Shown in pieces: positions 7,130 to 14,268 of a stretch of DNA of 16,592 nucleotides. Source of the DNA: Halobacteriales archaeon QS_9_67_15 (lineage in GTDB: Archaea > Halobacteriota > Halobacteria > Halobacteriales > Haloarculaceae). Location: assembly GCA_003023165.1 (NCBI GenBank), contig PXSD01000187.1, positions 1 through 16,592 of the forward strand. The letters are read 5' to 3'. A program made the translations under genes and the position numbers. Under the pieces are notes generated by a model. It did not search any database. It was not told the origin of the DNA and saw only the letters and a list, made by a program, of their open reading frames with translations. Position 1 is the first letter of the stretch. Each line of letters starts with the position of its first letter.

Positions 7130-7378
7130 ATGGAAATCGACCGGAAGCTGGCCGCCGAACTCGGGGTGTCGGTGGTCGCGGTCGTGGTGTTCATCGGTGC
7201 GGCCTCCGTCGTGAGTTCGAACTACGCCGTCCCGGGCGACGGGGCGACCAACGGGTCGGCGTCGCCGGTGCTCCAGCCCGGCGGCGGTCTCGCAATGGTC
7301 GGCGTCATCGGTCTGTTCGTCGTCGTGATGGCCGTCGCCGGCCTGATCATGTACCGCGCCGACTTCGACGAGGAGTAG
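7130..7378 (+). CDS. Small two-helix membrane protein
   Basis: 82 residues starting MEIDRKLAAELGVSVVAVVV. Two hydrophobic segments (about 11-28 and 54-74) flank an external-type loop rich in Gly, Ser, Asn and Pro, and the C-terminus YRADFDEE is short and acidic. It resembles conserved haloarchaeal membrane proteins of unknown function; I cannot name a family with certainty. The ATG at 7130 is chosen over upstream in-frame codons because a T-rich box (GCTTTTGCC, 7099-7107) lies 27 bp before it and sequence further upstream is Arg/Gly-rich in translation, unlike a real N-terminus. It is divergent from the SWIM gene and convergent with priL, 24 bp apart. Confidence 0.75.
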   Translation: MEIDRKLAAELGVSVVAVVVFIGAASVVSSNYAVPGDGATNGSASPVLQPGGGLAMVGVIGLFVVVMAVAGLIMYRADFDEE

Positions 7379-7402
7379 GCGCTCCGGCGCGTTCGATTCT
7401 GT

Positions 7403-8557
7403 TCAGGCCTCTGTTTCGGACTCGGATTCCAATTCCTCCGCGTCGCGCTCTTCTCGCCAGTCCGTCAGGTCGTCCTCGTCTTCCTCGTCGAGCCTGTGCT
7501 CGTAGTAGTTCAGCGGGTGCGATTCGTCGATCACGTCGGTACAGATGTCGTCCTTGTCGATGCAGTCGCCGTAGGACTGCATCGTCGCACACGACGGCGG
7601 CGAGTAGTCAGTCGGACTCGTCGCCCCGCGGATGTGGTCGACCTGGTAGCGCGTCGCCTCCTCGCCGAAACCCGGGTTCACCTGGAAGATGTCGACGATC
7701 TCGTCTGTCGTCATCCCGATCGAGGTGAGAAAGGAGGCGATGGCGAACCGCGAGTGGTGTTCGAGGTGCTCGCCCTTCTGGACCTGGTCGAGGAGGTGTC
7801 TCATACAGGGCGGGAACAGCTCGGGGACCACCGTGTCGATGTCTCTGGTGAGGTCGAGTTCCGAGAGGCGCTCGCGCAGCTGTTCGGTCTCCTCGGTGAG
7901 CTCCGACTCGATGGCCGCGGGGACTGCGAGTGGGAGGTCGTCGTCGACGCGGTGGCGGACGGCCTGCCGGAGCAGGGCCAGCAGTTCCTCGCCGTCGACG
8001 GTCACCTCGCCGTCGACGAGCGCGCGGTTGACCAGCCGCCACTCGTCGCCGCGCATGTCCGAGGCCAATGCAAGGTACGTGCCCACTTCGACCCGGAACT
8101 CGCGCGACTGTCCGTCGCTGACGGCCGCCGAGCCGTCGCCGACGGTGCCGTTCGCGGCCCGCACGTCGTCCGAGAGGTCGAACTCGGTGAAGAGGTCGGG
8201 GAGCGTGAGCCGTTCGGTGTTGGCGTAGGCCAGTTCGTCGGTGTCGGTGAAGTCCGCGGTGAACCGCTCGTAGGCGGTCGCGGCCTCGGCTTCGGCGTAC
8301 ATGCGCGTGAGGATGTGTTCGTCGACGAGCGAGACGAGGACGCGCGCGACCGGGTAGGAGAGCAGTTCGACCCGGTCGACGTCGTCGGCGTCGCCGACCG
8401 ACCCGTCCTCCAGCGCCCAGACCACGCGCTCCATGCCGCGCTCGACGACCGCCGCCTCCTCAGCGACCACGGCGGCGAGGTCGACGCCGGCCTCGCCGAC
8501 CGCCTGCCGCGACACCTGCCGGAAGGGGTAGCGCGCGTGGATCGGCTGGATAGTCAT
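7403..8557 (-). CDS. priL: DNA primase large subunit PriL
   Basis: 384 residues: the regulatory/large subunit of the archaeal-eukaryotic primase, which pairs with the catalytic PriS to make replication primers. The N-terminal start MTIQPIHARYPFRQVSRQAV is characteristic of haloarchaeal PriL. The C-terminal domain carries the four cysteines expected for the [4Fe-4S] cluster: C251 (FPPCMRHLL), C323 (PPSCATM), C332 (GDC) and C339 (DIC). The conserved HHSRFAIASFLTSIGM (267-282) lies between them. An acidic low-complexity tail (about 355-384) follows. TATA-like CTTTATT (8583-8589) lies about 29 bp upstream of the ATG. It is monocistronic by appearance; no priS gene is in the window. Confidence 0.93.
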   Translation of the reverse strand: MTIQPIHARYPFRQVSRQAVGEAGVDLAAVVAEEAAVVERGMERVVWALEDGSVGDADDVDRVELLSYPVARVLVSLVDEHILTRMYAEAEAATAYERFTADFTDTDELAYANTERLTLPDLFTEFDLSDDVRAANGTVGDGSAAVSDGQSREFRVEVGTYLALASDMRGDEWRLVNRALVDGEVTVDGEELLALLRQAVRHRVDDDLPLAVPAAIESELTEETEQLRERLSELDLTRDIDTVVPELFPPCMRHLLDQVQKGEHLEHHSRFAIASFLTSIGMTTDEIVDIFQVNPGFGEEATRYQVDHIRGATSPTDYSPPSCATMQSYGDCIDKDDICTDVIDESHPLNYYEHRLDEEDEDDLTDWREERDAEELESESETEA

Positions 8558-8582
8558 CGGCGCTCCCTTGTCACTACCGTCG

Positions 8583-8589
8583 AATAAAG
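8583..8589 (-). promoter_or_regulatory. TATA box of priL
   Basis: CTTTATT on the minus strand is centred about 29 bp before the ATG at 8557, with no Shine-Dalgarno sequence between. A leaderless or near-leaderless transcript is expected. Confidence 0.6.
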
Positions 8590-8822
8590 CCGACGGTCAA
8601 TCGGAGACGGAGTCGGCTGATTCACTGACGATGGAACGGTGGGAAAGACTGTATGAAAGCCTGTCGCCGCCTCAGTTCACCCATGCAAACCGATCGGAAA
8701 GCCGTCACGGGCGGGACTGAAAGGGGCCGGGGGCTTTCATGCTGTTTCCTCCGGGATAGAGCTGCCACACTGGTCATCACTCTCTCCCAAGAAACACGAA
8801 TTCGAAAACACGCAGACGCCGC
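8590..8822. other. Non-coding gap with alternative hairpins
   Basis: No credible gene is seen. TGAAAGCC (8654-8661), GAAAGCC (8697-8703) and TGAAAG (8718-8723) can each pair with the single GGCTTTCA at 8732-8739, giving three mutually exclusive stems of 8, 7 and 6 bp. A G-rich run lies at 8723-8733. It may be a structured RNA or the 3' end of the minus-strand membrane-protein transcript. Confidence 0.35.
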
Positions 8823-9437
8823 CTACCTGTCCTCGTGGAGTGCGCGCAGTTCCTCGGCGACGGCGTCGCTGTTGTCGGCGTTGCCCTGCACGGCGCGCCT
8901 GTAGCGGCGGTACTCGCTCCGGGAGACGTGGACCTCCTCGGTCTCGCCCTGTCGGGTGACCTCCAGTCGGACGGTCCCCTGGGGGTTGTTGCGGAGTTTG
9001 AACGAGGCGACGGCCGAGAAGACGAACCAGAGCGCGACCGAGCCGCCGACGAAGTACACCATCGCGGTGGGGAAGGCGAGCGAATCGCTGGCCTCGACCC
9101 ATCGGCCCGGGTAGGCGACGTCGAAGAGGCCGACGCCGGCGACGGTCAGGGCCGCACCGACGAGCACGCCGAGGCGTTCCCGGCGACTCGCGGGCAGGAC
9201 AGCGACGACGCCGAGGAACATCGCCGGGATCCCGAGGCCCGCGAGAACCCCGACGACGCGGCGCGTCTCGACCGTCGTGGCCGCGCCGAAGACGCCCGCC
9301 AGTCCGGTCGTCAGCGCGAGGACGGCGGTGATGACGGCCAGCGCGCCGACGACGAACAGGCCCCCGCCGGCCGACACCCGCCGCGGGTCCCGGCCGGTCC
9401 ACTCCTCGCCGTCGTAGGCCTCCGAGAGACTGGGCAC
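8823..9437 (-). CDS. Conserved haloarchaeal four-helix membrane protein
   Basis: 204 residues with hydrophobic segments at about 22-48, 60-82, 88-108 and 122-145. A charged cytoplasmic-type tail follows (NNPQGTVRLEVTRQGETEEV, then HVSRSEYRRYRRAVQG). The tail and layout resemble a conserved haloarchaeal DUF family (possibly DUF7139); function unknown. The start codon is GTG at 9437, supported by a T-rich box AGTTTTGT (minus strand, 9461-9468) centred 27.5 bp upstream. The gene is divergent from ilvD and 233 bp upstream of the priL promoter on the same strand. No enzymatic motifs are visible. Confidence 0.8.
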   Translation of the reverse strand: MPSLSEAYDGEEWTGRDPRRVSAGGGLFVVGALAVITAVLALTTGLAGVFGAATTVETRRVVGVLAGLGIPAMFLGVVAVLPASRRERLGVLVGAALTVAGVGLFDVAYPGRWVEASDSLAFPTAMVYFVGGSVALWFVFSAVASFKLRNNPQGTVRLEVTRQGETEEVHVSRSEYRRYRRAVQGNADNSDAVAEELRALHEDR

Positions 9438-9543
9438 GGAACCACGTTGACAGCCGATCTACAAAACTACCCGTCAGACGCGCGCACGACGGACCCGTGA
9501 CCGCGCGAATCGCTCCCCAGCGACCAGGACCCTCCTCGCCAAT

Positions 9544-9557
9544 CCGAACCGGTTCGG
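9544..9557. promoter_or_regulatory. Perfect 14-bp palindrome upstream of ilvD
   Basis: CCGAACCGGTTCGG is a perfect palindrome 37 bp upstream of the ilvD TATA-like box, in the shared region between ilvD and the divergent membrane-protein gene. It could be an operator for a dimeric regulator (Lrp-type regulation of branched-chain amino acid genes is common). That link is inference. Confidence 0.35.
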
Positions 9558-9593
9558 CACGCGTGACACACTTCACCGTGGGTTAGAAAACGG

Positions 9594-9599
9594 TTTAGG
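9594..9599 (+). promoter_or_regulatory. TATA-like box of ilvD
   Basis: TTTAGG within CGGTTTAGGG is centred 25-26 bp before the ATG at 9622. An A-rich GTTAGAAAA lies just upstream in the BRE position. Confidence 0.5.
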
Positions 9600-9621
9600 G
9601 CATACACGCGGATTCACAGGC

Positions 9622-11385
9622 ATGAGCCAACAGGAACCCGAATCCCGCGAGCCGTCGTCGGACGGACAGTCAGAGGGCGCGCCGGTGGAGAAACCGGACG
9701 ACCTGCCGAGCAGCGAGGTCACGGAGGGGACGGACAAGGCACCCCACCGCGCGATGTTCCGCGCGATGGGCTACGACGACGAGGACCTCTCCTCGCCGAT
9801 GATCGGCGTCGCCAACCCGGCGGCGGACATCACGCCCTGTAACGTCCACCTCGACGACGTGGCCGACGCCGCGTACGAGGGCATCGACGAGAGCGAGGGC
9901 ATGCCCATCGAGTTCGGCACGATCACCATCTCCGACGCCATCTCCATGGGGACGGAGGGGATGAAGGCCTCGCTCATCTCTCGGGAGGTCATCGCCGACT
10001 CCGTCGAGCTCGTCTCCTTCGGCGAGCGCATGGACGGCCTCGTCACCATCGGCGGCTGCGACAAGAACATGCCCGGCATGATGATGGCCGCGATCCGGAC
10101 TGATCTGCCCTCTGTCTTCTGCTACGGCGGCTCGATCATGCCCGGCGAACACGACGGCCGCGAGATCACCATCCAGAACGTCTTCGAGGGCGTCGGTGCC
10201 GTCGCCGAGGGCGAGCTGTCCGAGGACGAACTCTACGAGATGGAACGGCAGGCCTGCCCCGGTGCCGGTTCCTGTGGCGGCATGTTCACCGCCAATACGA
10301 TGGCCGCTCTCTCCGAGGCGCTCGGGTTCGCGCCGCTCGGGTCGGCCTCGCCGCCCGCCGAGGACGAGACTCGGTACGAGGTCGCTCGCGAGGCCGGCGA
10401 ACTCGCCACCGAGGTCGTCGAGGCGCGGCGCTCGCCCTCTGAGTTCCTCTCGCGGAAATCCTTCGAGAACGCCATCGCGCTGCAGGCTGCGGTCGGCGGT
10501 TCGACCAACGCCGTCCTCCACCTGCTCGCGATGGCCGCCGAGGCCGGCGTGGACCTCGACATCGAGGACTTCAACGAGATCAGCCGGCGCACGCCGAAGA
10601 TCGCCGACCTCCAGCCCGGCGGCGAGCGCGTCATGAACGACCTCCACGAGGTCGGCGGCGTCCCGGTCGTCCTGAACGCGCTCTACGAGGCCGACCTCCT
10701 CCACGGCGACGCGCTGACGGTCACCGGGAACAGTATCGGCGCGGAACTCGAAGCCTACGACCCGCCGACCATCGAGGATCTGGACGTCGACTACCTTTAC
10801 ACCGTCGACGACCCGAAGAACGAGCAGGGCGCCATTCGCATCCTGACGGGGAACCTCGCGCCCGACGGCGCCGTCATCAAGATCTCGGGCGAGGAGTACC
10901 TCCGCCACGAGGGCCCGGTTCGCATCTTCGACGAGGAGTCCGAGGCGATGCAGTACGTCCAGGAGGGCCACGTCGAGTCCGGCGACGTGGTCGGCATCCG
11001 CAACGAGGGGCCACGCGGCGGGCCCGGGATGCGCGAGATGCTCGGCGTCACGAGCGCGGTCGCCGGCCAGGGCCACGCCGACGACGTGGCACTGTTCACC
11101 GACGGTCGCTTCTCCGGTGCGACGCGCGGCTTCTCCATCGGCCACGTCGCCCCCGAGGCCTACGTCGGCGGCCCCATCGCGGCGCTGGCAGACGGCGACA
11201 CGATCACCATCGACGTCGAGAACCTCGAACTCTCGGTCGACCTCTCCGACGAGGAGATCGAACAGCGACTCGAGGACCACGACCCCGAACCGACCTACGA
11301 GAGCGGCGTGCTCGCGAAGTACCATCGCGACTTCGGGTCGGCGGCCAACGGTGCGGTGACGAATCCCGGCGCGAAGTGGGAGTGA
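9622..11385 (+). CDS. ilvD: Dihydroxy-acid dehydratase
   Basis: 587 residues. Converts 2,3-dihydroxy-isovalerate and 2,3-dihydroxy-3-methylvalerate to the 2-keto acids in valine and isoleucine synthesis, in the cytoplasm. Fe-S cluster cysteines are in TPCNVH (C73), GGCDKNMPGMM (C146, with K148 the usually carbamylated Lys) and CPGAGSCGGMFTANTM (C218). The metal-binding Asp is D105 in SDAISMG. Further signatures are GPRGGPGMREML and DGRFSGATRG near the C-terminus. The first 40 residues are an acidic Ser/Glu/Pro-rich extension typical of halophilic proteins. It is not in an operon with other ilv genes here. A HalOD1-like remnant starts in the same frame immediately after its TGA. Confidence 0.96.
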   Translation: MSQQEPESREPSSDGQSEGAPVEKPDDLPSSEVTEGTDKAPHRAMFRAMGYDDEDLSSPMIGVANPAADITPCNVHLDDVADAAYEGIDESEGMPIEFGTITISDAISMGTEGMKASLISREVIADSVELVSFGERMDGLVTIGGCDKNMPGMMMAAIRTDLPSVFCYGGSIMPGEHDGREITIQNVFEGVGAVAEGELSEDELYEMERQACPGAGSCGGMFTANTMAALSEALGFAPLGSASPPAEDETRYEVAREAGELATEVVEARRSPSEFLSRKSFENAIALQAAVGGSTNAVLHLLAMAAEAGVDLDIEDFNEISRRTPKIADLQPGGERVMNDLHEVGGVPVVLNALYEADLLHGDALTVTGNSIGAELEAYDPPTIEDLDVDYLYTVDDPKNEQGAIRILTGNLAPDGAVIKISGEEYLRHEGPVRIFDEESEAMQYVQEGHVESGDVVGIRNEGPRGGPGMREMLGVTSAVAGQGHADDVALFTDGRFSGATRGFSIGHVAPEAYVGGPIAALADGDTITIDVENLELSVDLSDEEIEQRLEDHDPEPTYESGVLAKYHRDFGSAANGAVTNPGAKWE

Positions 11386-11571
11386 GCGGCAGTCACGAAC
11401 GAGAGCGTCCTGGCGCTCCCGCCGCTCCAGGAGGCAGTCGACGCTGACGCGCTCGACGACGTGGTGCGGTCGGGCGACGGCTCGGTGACCCGGGTCTCGT
11501 TCCCGTGCGCGGGGACGACGGTGACGCTCTCGAGCGACGGTCTCGTCGAGATAACGTCTCCCCGAGACTGA
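11386..11571 (+). pseudogene. HalOD1-like domain remnant, 5' truncated
   Basis: After the ilvD stop the same frame stays open for 61 codons and reads ESVLALPPLQEAVDADALDD, then VTRVSFPCAGTTVTLSSDGL, ending EITSPRD plus TGA. The 'PPL.E.VD.DALD' helix followed by two beta strands with '.F...G..V.....G.V.I' is the pattern of the haloarchaeal output domain HalOD1, a small domain found alone or in signalling proteins. Intact members have about 20-40 more N-terminal residues. No ATG, GTG or TTG lies in frame before residue 26, so this copy seems truncated. Its stop codon overlaps the first base of the palindromic element at 11571. Confidence 0.6.
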
Positions 11572-11652
11572 TAGTGATTATTGTAGCGATTTACCGGTAC
11601 GACCGCACGACATCGTGCGGTCGATCCGGAACAGACCTACAATAATCACTAT
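11571..11652. mobile_element. 82-bp palindromic MITE-like element 3
   Basis: Perfect 16-bp inverted repeats lie at 11571-11586 (ATAGTGATTATTGTAG) and 11637-11652. A perfect 11-bp inner palindrome (11600-11610 with 11613-11623, loop CA) has exactly the same centre, 11611.5. The repeat extends outward imperfectly by GACT/AGTC. Flanking TGA occurs on both sides (11569-11571, 11652-11654), and a TA pair inside each end is an alternative target duplication. It lies between convergent genes, so its transcript hairpin could also help terminate transcription from both sides. Confidence 0.7.
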
Positions 11653-11685
11653 GAGTCCGTCGCGACTGAGGGCCGCCAGTCCTCG

Positions 11686-11868
11686 TCACTCCCGGCAGGC
11701 TTCGAGCAACTGTCTCGCGTGACGGACGTGGAAGTTCTTCTCGTCCGAGTCCGCCGCTCCGAGCGCTCGCTGGAGGTGCACGTCGATCCGCTCGATCGAG
11801 TCCGGGTCGAGCGTGTCCATCGGCAACCCATCCGAATCCCATACTGCTTCCTGTGTCTTCCCCGTCAT
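11686..11868 (-). CDS. Hypothetical 60-residue protein
   Basis: Encodes MTGKTQEAVWDSDGLPMDTL, DPDSIERIDVHLQRALGAAD and SDEKNFHVRHARQLLEACRE: a soluble, acidic, mostly helical small protein. I do not recognise a named family. Coding is supported by the halophilic amino-acid composition and a strong TATA box (TTTATAAAAT, 11902-11911) upstream. The spacing of about 38 bp implies a short 5' leader of roughly 10 bases, unlike its leaderless neighbours. A tandem repeat CGTAGTA x2 (11874-11887) lies between TATA box and start. No cysteines other than one near the C-terminus, no membrane segment. Confidence 0.65.
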   Translation of the reverse strand: MTGKTQEAVWDSDGLPMDTLDPDSIERIDVHLQRALGAADSDEKNFHVRHARQLLEACRE

Positions 11869-11873
11869 AGATC

Positions 11874-11887
11874 CGTAGTACGTAGTA
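11874..11887. repeat. Tandem 7-bp repeat between TATA box and start
   Basis: CGTAGTA is repeated exactly twice, 6 bases upstream of the ATG of the 60-residue gene and just downstream of its TATA box, where a regulator could block transcription initiation. No known operator is recognised. Confidence 0.4.
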
Positions 11888-11901
11888 CCTCTCCTGATCT
11901 C

Positions 11902-11911
11902 ATTTTATAAA
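11902..11911 (-). promoter_or_regulatory. TATA box of the 60-residue hypothetical gene
   Basis: TTTATAAAAT on the minus strand is the most canonical archaeal TATA box in the window, centred about 38 bp upstream of the ATG at 11868. Confidence 0.6.
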
Positions 11912-11955
11912 TTCCGGTATTGACGCGACTTCGCGACGGAAGCGGTGGGGGCGGA

Positions 11956-12807
11956 TCAGAGTCGGTCGGCGACGGCGGGGGCGGCGCTGACGGCGCTGAC
12001 GGAGCGCTCGATGGTGTCGGTGCCGAAGACGGCGGTGGTACCAGCGCGTTCGAGTTTCGTCCGGGCGGCGGCGGCCAGCATCGGGTGGACGCAAGTGACG
12101 AACACGCGTGTGGCGTCGCGGTCAGTGAGCACGTCGACGGATTCGCTCATCGTCGACCCGGTGGCGACGATGTCGTCGACCAGCACCACGTCGCGGTCGG
12201 CGACGGCGGCGTCGCTGGGTTCGACCTCGACCGCGCCGGTGTCGTAGTCGCGCTCCTTCTCGAAGTAGTCGGTCGCGCCGCGGCCGTATGCGTTGCGGGC
12301 CGTCGTCGCGAGGTCGATAGCGCCTTCGTCGGGCGAGAGAAAGAGCGGGTCCGCGAGGTCGTCGGGGAGCGGTTCGGCGAGGCGGCCGGCGGCGTCGACC
12401 GGGTCGGCGGGGACTGTGAAGAAGTCGCAGACGCCGGTCTCGTGGGGGTTGACGGTGAGGACGCGGTCGGTCCCCGTCGAGATGGCGCGGGCGACCGCGC
12501 GGGCGGAGACCGGTTCGCCCGCGGAGAACGCGCGGTCCTGGCGGGCGTAGCCCATGTAGGGGAGGACGGTGGTCACTTCGCGAGCGCCGGCCTCGCGGAC
12601 GGCGTCCTGGAGCTGGAGCAGTTCGAGGTGGGCGTCGCTGGAGGCGGTCGAGCCGACGACGACGCAGTGCTCGCCCGAGAACTCGGGTACCGTCGCCTGG
12701 AGCTCCCCGTCGGGGAAGCGGTCGTACTCGACCGCCGCCAGGTCCCGACCCGTCGTGTCGGCCAGTGCGGCCGAGAACGCCTGTGACGTGGACCCGCTGA
12801 CGATCAT
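11956..12807 (-). CDS. prs: Ribose-phosphate pyrophosphokinase (PRPP synthetase)
   Basis: 283 residues. Makes phosphoribosyl pyrophosphate from ribose 5-phosphate and ATP, the precursor of nucleotides, histidine and tryptophan. Two tandem phosphoribosyltransferase-like domains carry the ATP-site FPDGE (31-35), the loop GYARQDRAF (86-94), the metal-site NPHE (120-123), KER (184-186) and the PRPP-binding loop DVVLVDDIVATGSTM (206-220). The length fits the short archaeal form. The frame is open to 13068, but the ATG at 12807 is the start: the conserved MIVSGSTS N-terminus begins there and GTTTACC (12829-12835) is centred 25 bp upstream. It is divergent from the surface EEP-protein gene. Confidence 0.94.
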   Translation of the reverse strand: MIVSGSTSQAFSAALADTTGRDLAAVEYDRFPDGELQATVPEFSGEHCVVVGSTASSDAHLELLQLQDAVREAGAREVTTVLPYMGYARQDRAFSAGEPVSARAVARAISTGTDRVLTVNPHETGVCDFFTVPADPVDAAGRLAEPLPDDLADPLFLSPDEGAIDLATTARNAYGRGATDYFEKERDYDTGAVEVEPSDAAVADRDVVLVDDIVATGSTMSESVDVLTDRDATRVFVTCVHPMLAAAARTKLERAGTTAVFGTDTIERSVSAVSAAPAVADRL

Positions 12808-12955
12808 ATGCGGGGGGTCGCGTTCACCGGTAAACACCGTTTCGGTTGCAGGGGCCGACGCCACTCCGAGTGACACGACGTCGACGCTGCCGGCCGTTAC
12901 CGCCGCGCGACGATAACGTAAAAACGGTGGCCCGGCAATCACGTGACGACCGCCC

Positions 12956-14242
12956 ATGTCCGACCACTCCGCCCCGTCGTGTTCCCGTCGCGGCGTCCTC
13001 GCGGGCGTCGCCGCCGGCGCCCTCCCGGTGGGCCTCGCCCGGGCCGCTCCGGCGTCGGTCCGGCCCACCGTCGCAACCTGGAACGCCTACATCGGCGTCG
13101 AACTCGACCGCCTGTTCGAGGCGCGGTCGCTCGAAGACGTCCGCACGATCGCCGGGGACCTGCTCGACACCGCCCGGAGTCACCCCTACGAGGCGCGCGC
13201 CGGGGCCATCGCCGACGCGCTCGTCGCCGCCGACGCCGACGTCGTCGCGCTCCAAGAGGCGGCGCTCGTCCGCACCAGCCCGACGACCGGCTCCGGCGAG
13301 AGGACCGAAACCGTCGTCGACCTGCTCGAGGCGGTCGTCTCCGCGCTCGACGAACGCGGACGGTCCTACGAGGTGGCGGCTTCGAGCGTCACGACGGACG
13401 TGTCGCTCCCGGCCGACGCCGAGTCCGGCCTCGTCGACCTGCACCTGACCGACCGGGTCGCACTGCTCACCGCCGCAGACGCCGAAGTCCAGTCGACGGA
13501 GGGGGGTACCTACGACGAGCGGCTGCGGCTCCCCGTCCCCGGGACCGACCGGACGGTCGCGCTGGAACGGGGGTACTGCCGGGCCGCCCTCCGGTTCGAC
13601 GGTGCGGCGTTCACCGCCGTCTCGACGCACCTGGAGTCGGCGTCTGCACCCACCCGACGCCAGCAGGCCGAGGAACTACTCGACGTACTGCCCGGTGACG
13701 GACCGGTCGTGGTCGGCGCCGACCTCAACAGCGGCCCGGGGACGACGACCACCGCCCACGACACCGTGACGGCGTCGCTCACGGACGTTCACGCCGAGCT
13801 TCGACCCGACTCGGAGGGGTACACCTGCTGTCAGCCGTCGTCACTGCGCAACGATAGCTCGCGACTCGCCAGCCGCGTCGACGCCGTCCTCACGCGTGAC
13901 ACCTCGGGGCTGGGAGCGGTCGAACGTCTCGGAGCCGACCCTGACGACCGCGTCGACGCGACCGTCGACGGCGAGTCCGTCGCGGTCTGGCCGTCGGACC
14001 ACGCCGGCGTCGCCGCGACGGTCGAGCTTTCCGCACCGACGGCAACCGCCCAGCCCGCTCGGAGCGACACCGACACCGCGACCGGAACGCCCGCAGGGAC
14101 CGCGACGCCGACCGATACTGCGAGGCCCACCGCGTCGACGACCGCTCGCACGAAGCCGACGAGCGGCGCCGGGACCGGATTCGGGGCGCTCGCAGCGCTC
14201 CTCGGGGTCGTCGCCGGCGCGTCCGTTCGCGGACGGGAGTGA
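12956..14242 (+). CDS. Secreted endonuclease/exonuclease/phosphatase-fold protein
   Basis: 428 residues. The N-terminus SRRGVLAGVAAGALPVGLARA carries a twin Arg (R11, R12) and a hydrophobic stretch, a probable Tat signal. The EEP (DNase I-like) domain at about 36-360 has ATWNAY (N43), ALQEAA (E101), VSTHLES (H225), VGADLNS (D256, N258), SRVDAVL (D308) and WPSDHAGV (D348, H349), so the catalytic set is complete. Then follows a Thr/Pro/Ala-rich linker (about 361-405) and a C-terminal segment TGFGALAALLGVVAGASVRG. The last two resemble the PGF-CTERM sorting signal cut by archaeosortase A, with Thr in place of Pro. Substrate could be nucleic acid, phospholipid or a phosphoester. It acts outside the cell, probably lipid-anchored. 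Confidence 0.88.
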   Translation: MSDHSAPSCSRRGVLAGVAAGALPVGLARAAPASVRPTVATWNAYIGVELDRLFEARSLEDVRTIAGDLLDTARSHPYEARAGAIADALVAADADVVALQEAALVRTSPTTGSGERTETVVDLLEAVVSALDERGRSYEVAASSVTTDVSLPADAESGLVDLHLTDRVALLTAADAEVQSTEGGTYDERLRLPVPGTDRTVALERGYCRAALRFDGAAFTAVSTHLESASAPTRRQQAEELLDVLPGDGPVVVGADLNSGPGTTTTAHDTVTASLTDVHAELRPDSEGYTCCQPSSLRNDSSRLASRVDAVLTRDTSGLGAVERLGADPDDRVDATVDGESVAVWPSDHAGVAATVELSAPTATAQPARSDTDTATGTPAGTATPTDTARPTASTTARTKPTSGAGTGFGALAALLGVVAGASVRGRE

Positions 14243-14268
14243 CCGTCGTCAAGCAGCGGGTCGTGGCG

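Noticed and set aside
7496..8587. Plus-strand open frame of 363 codons
   Set aside because: Antisense to priL, which has its four Fe-S cysteines and a promoter; the plus-strand translation has no recognisable motif.
8653..8904. Plus-strand 83-codon frame
   Set aside because: Composition is not halophilic (Ser/Arg-rich, few acidic residues) and it overlaps the real minus-strand membrane-protein gene.
9670..11325. Minus-strand open frame of 551 codons
   Set aside because: Antisense shadow of ilvD, typical of high-GC coding DNA.
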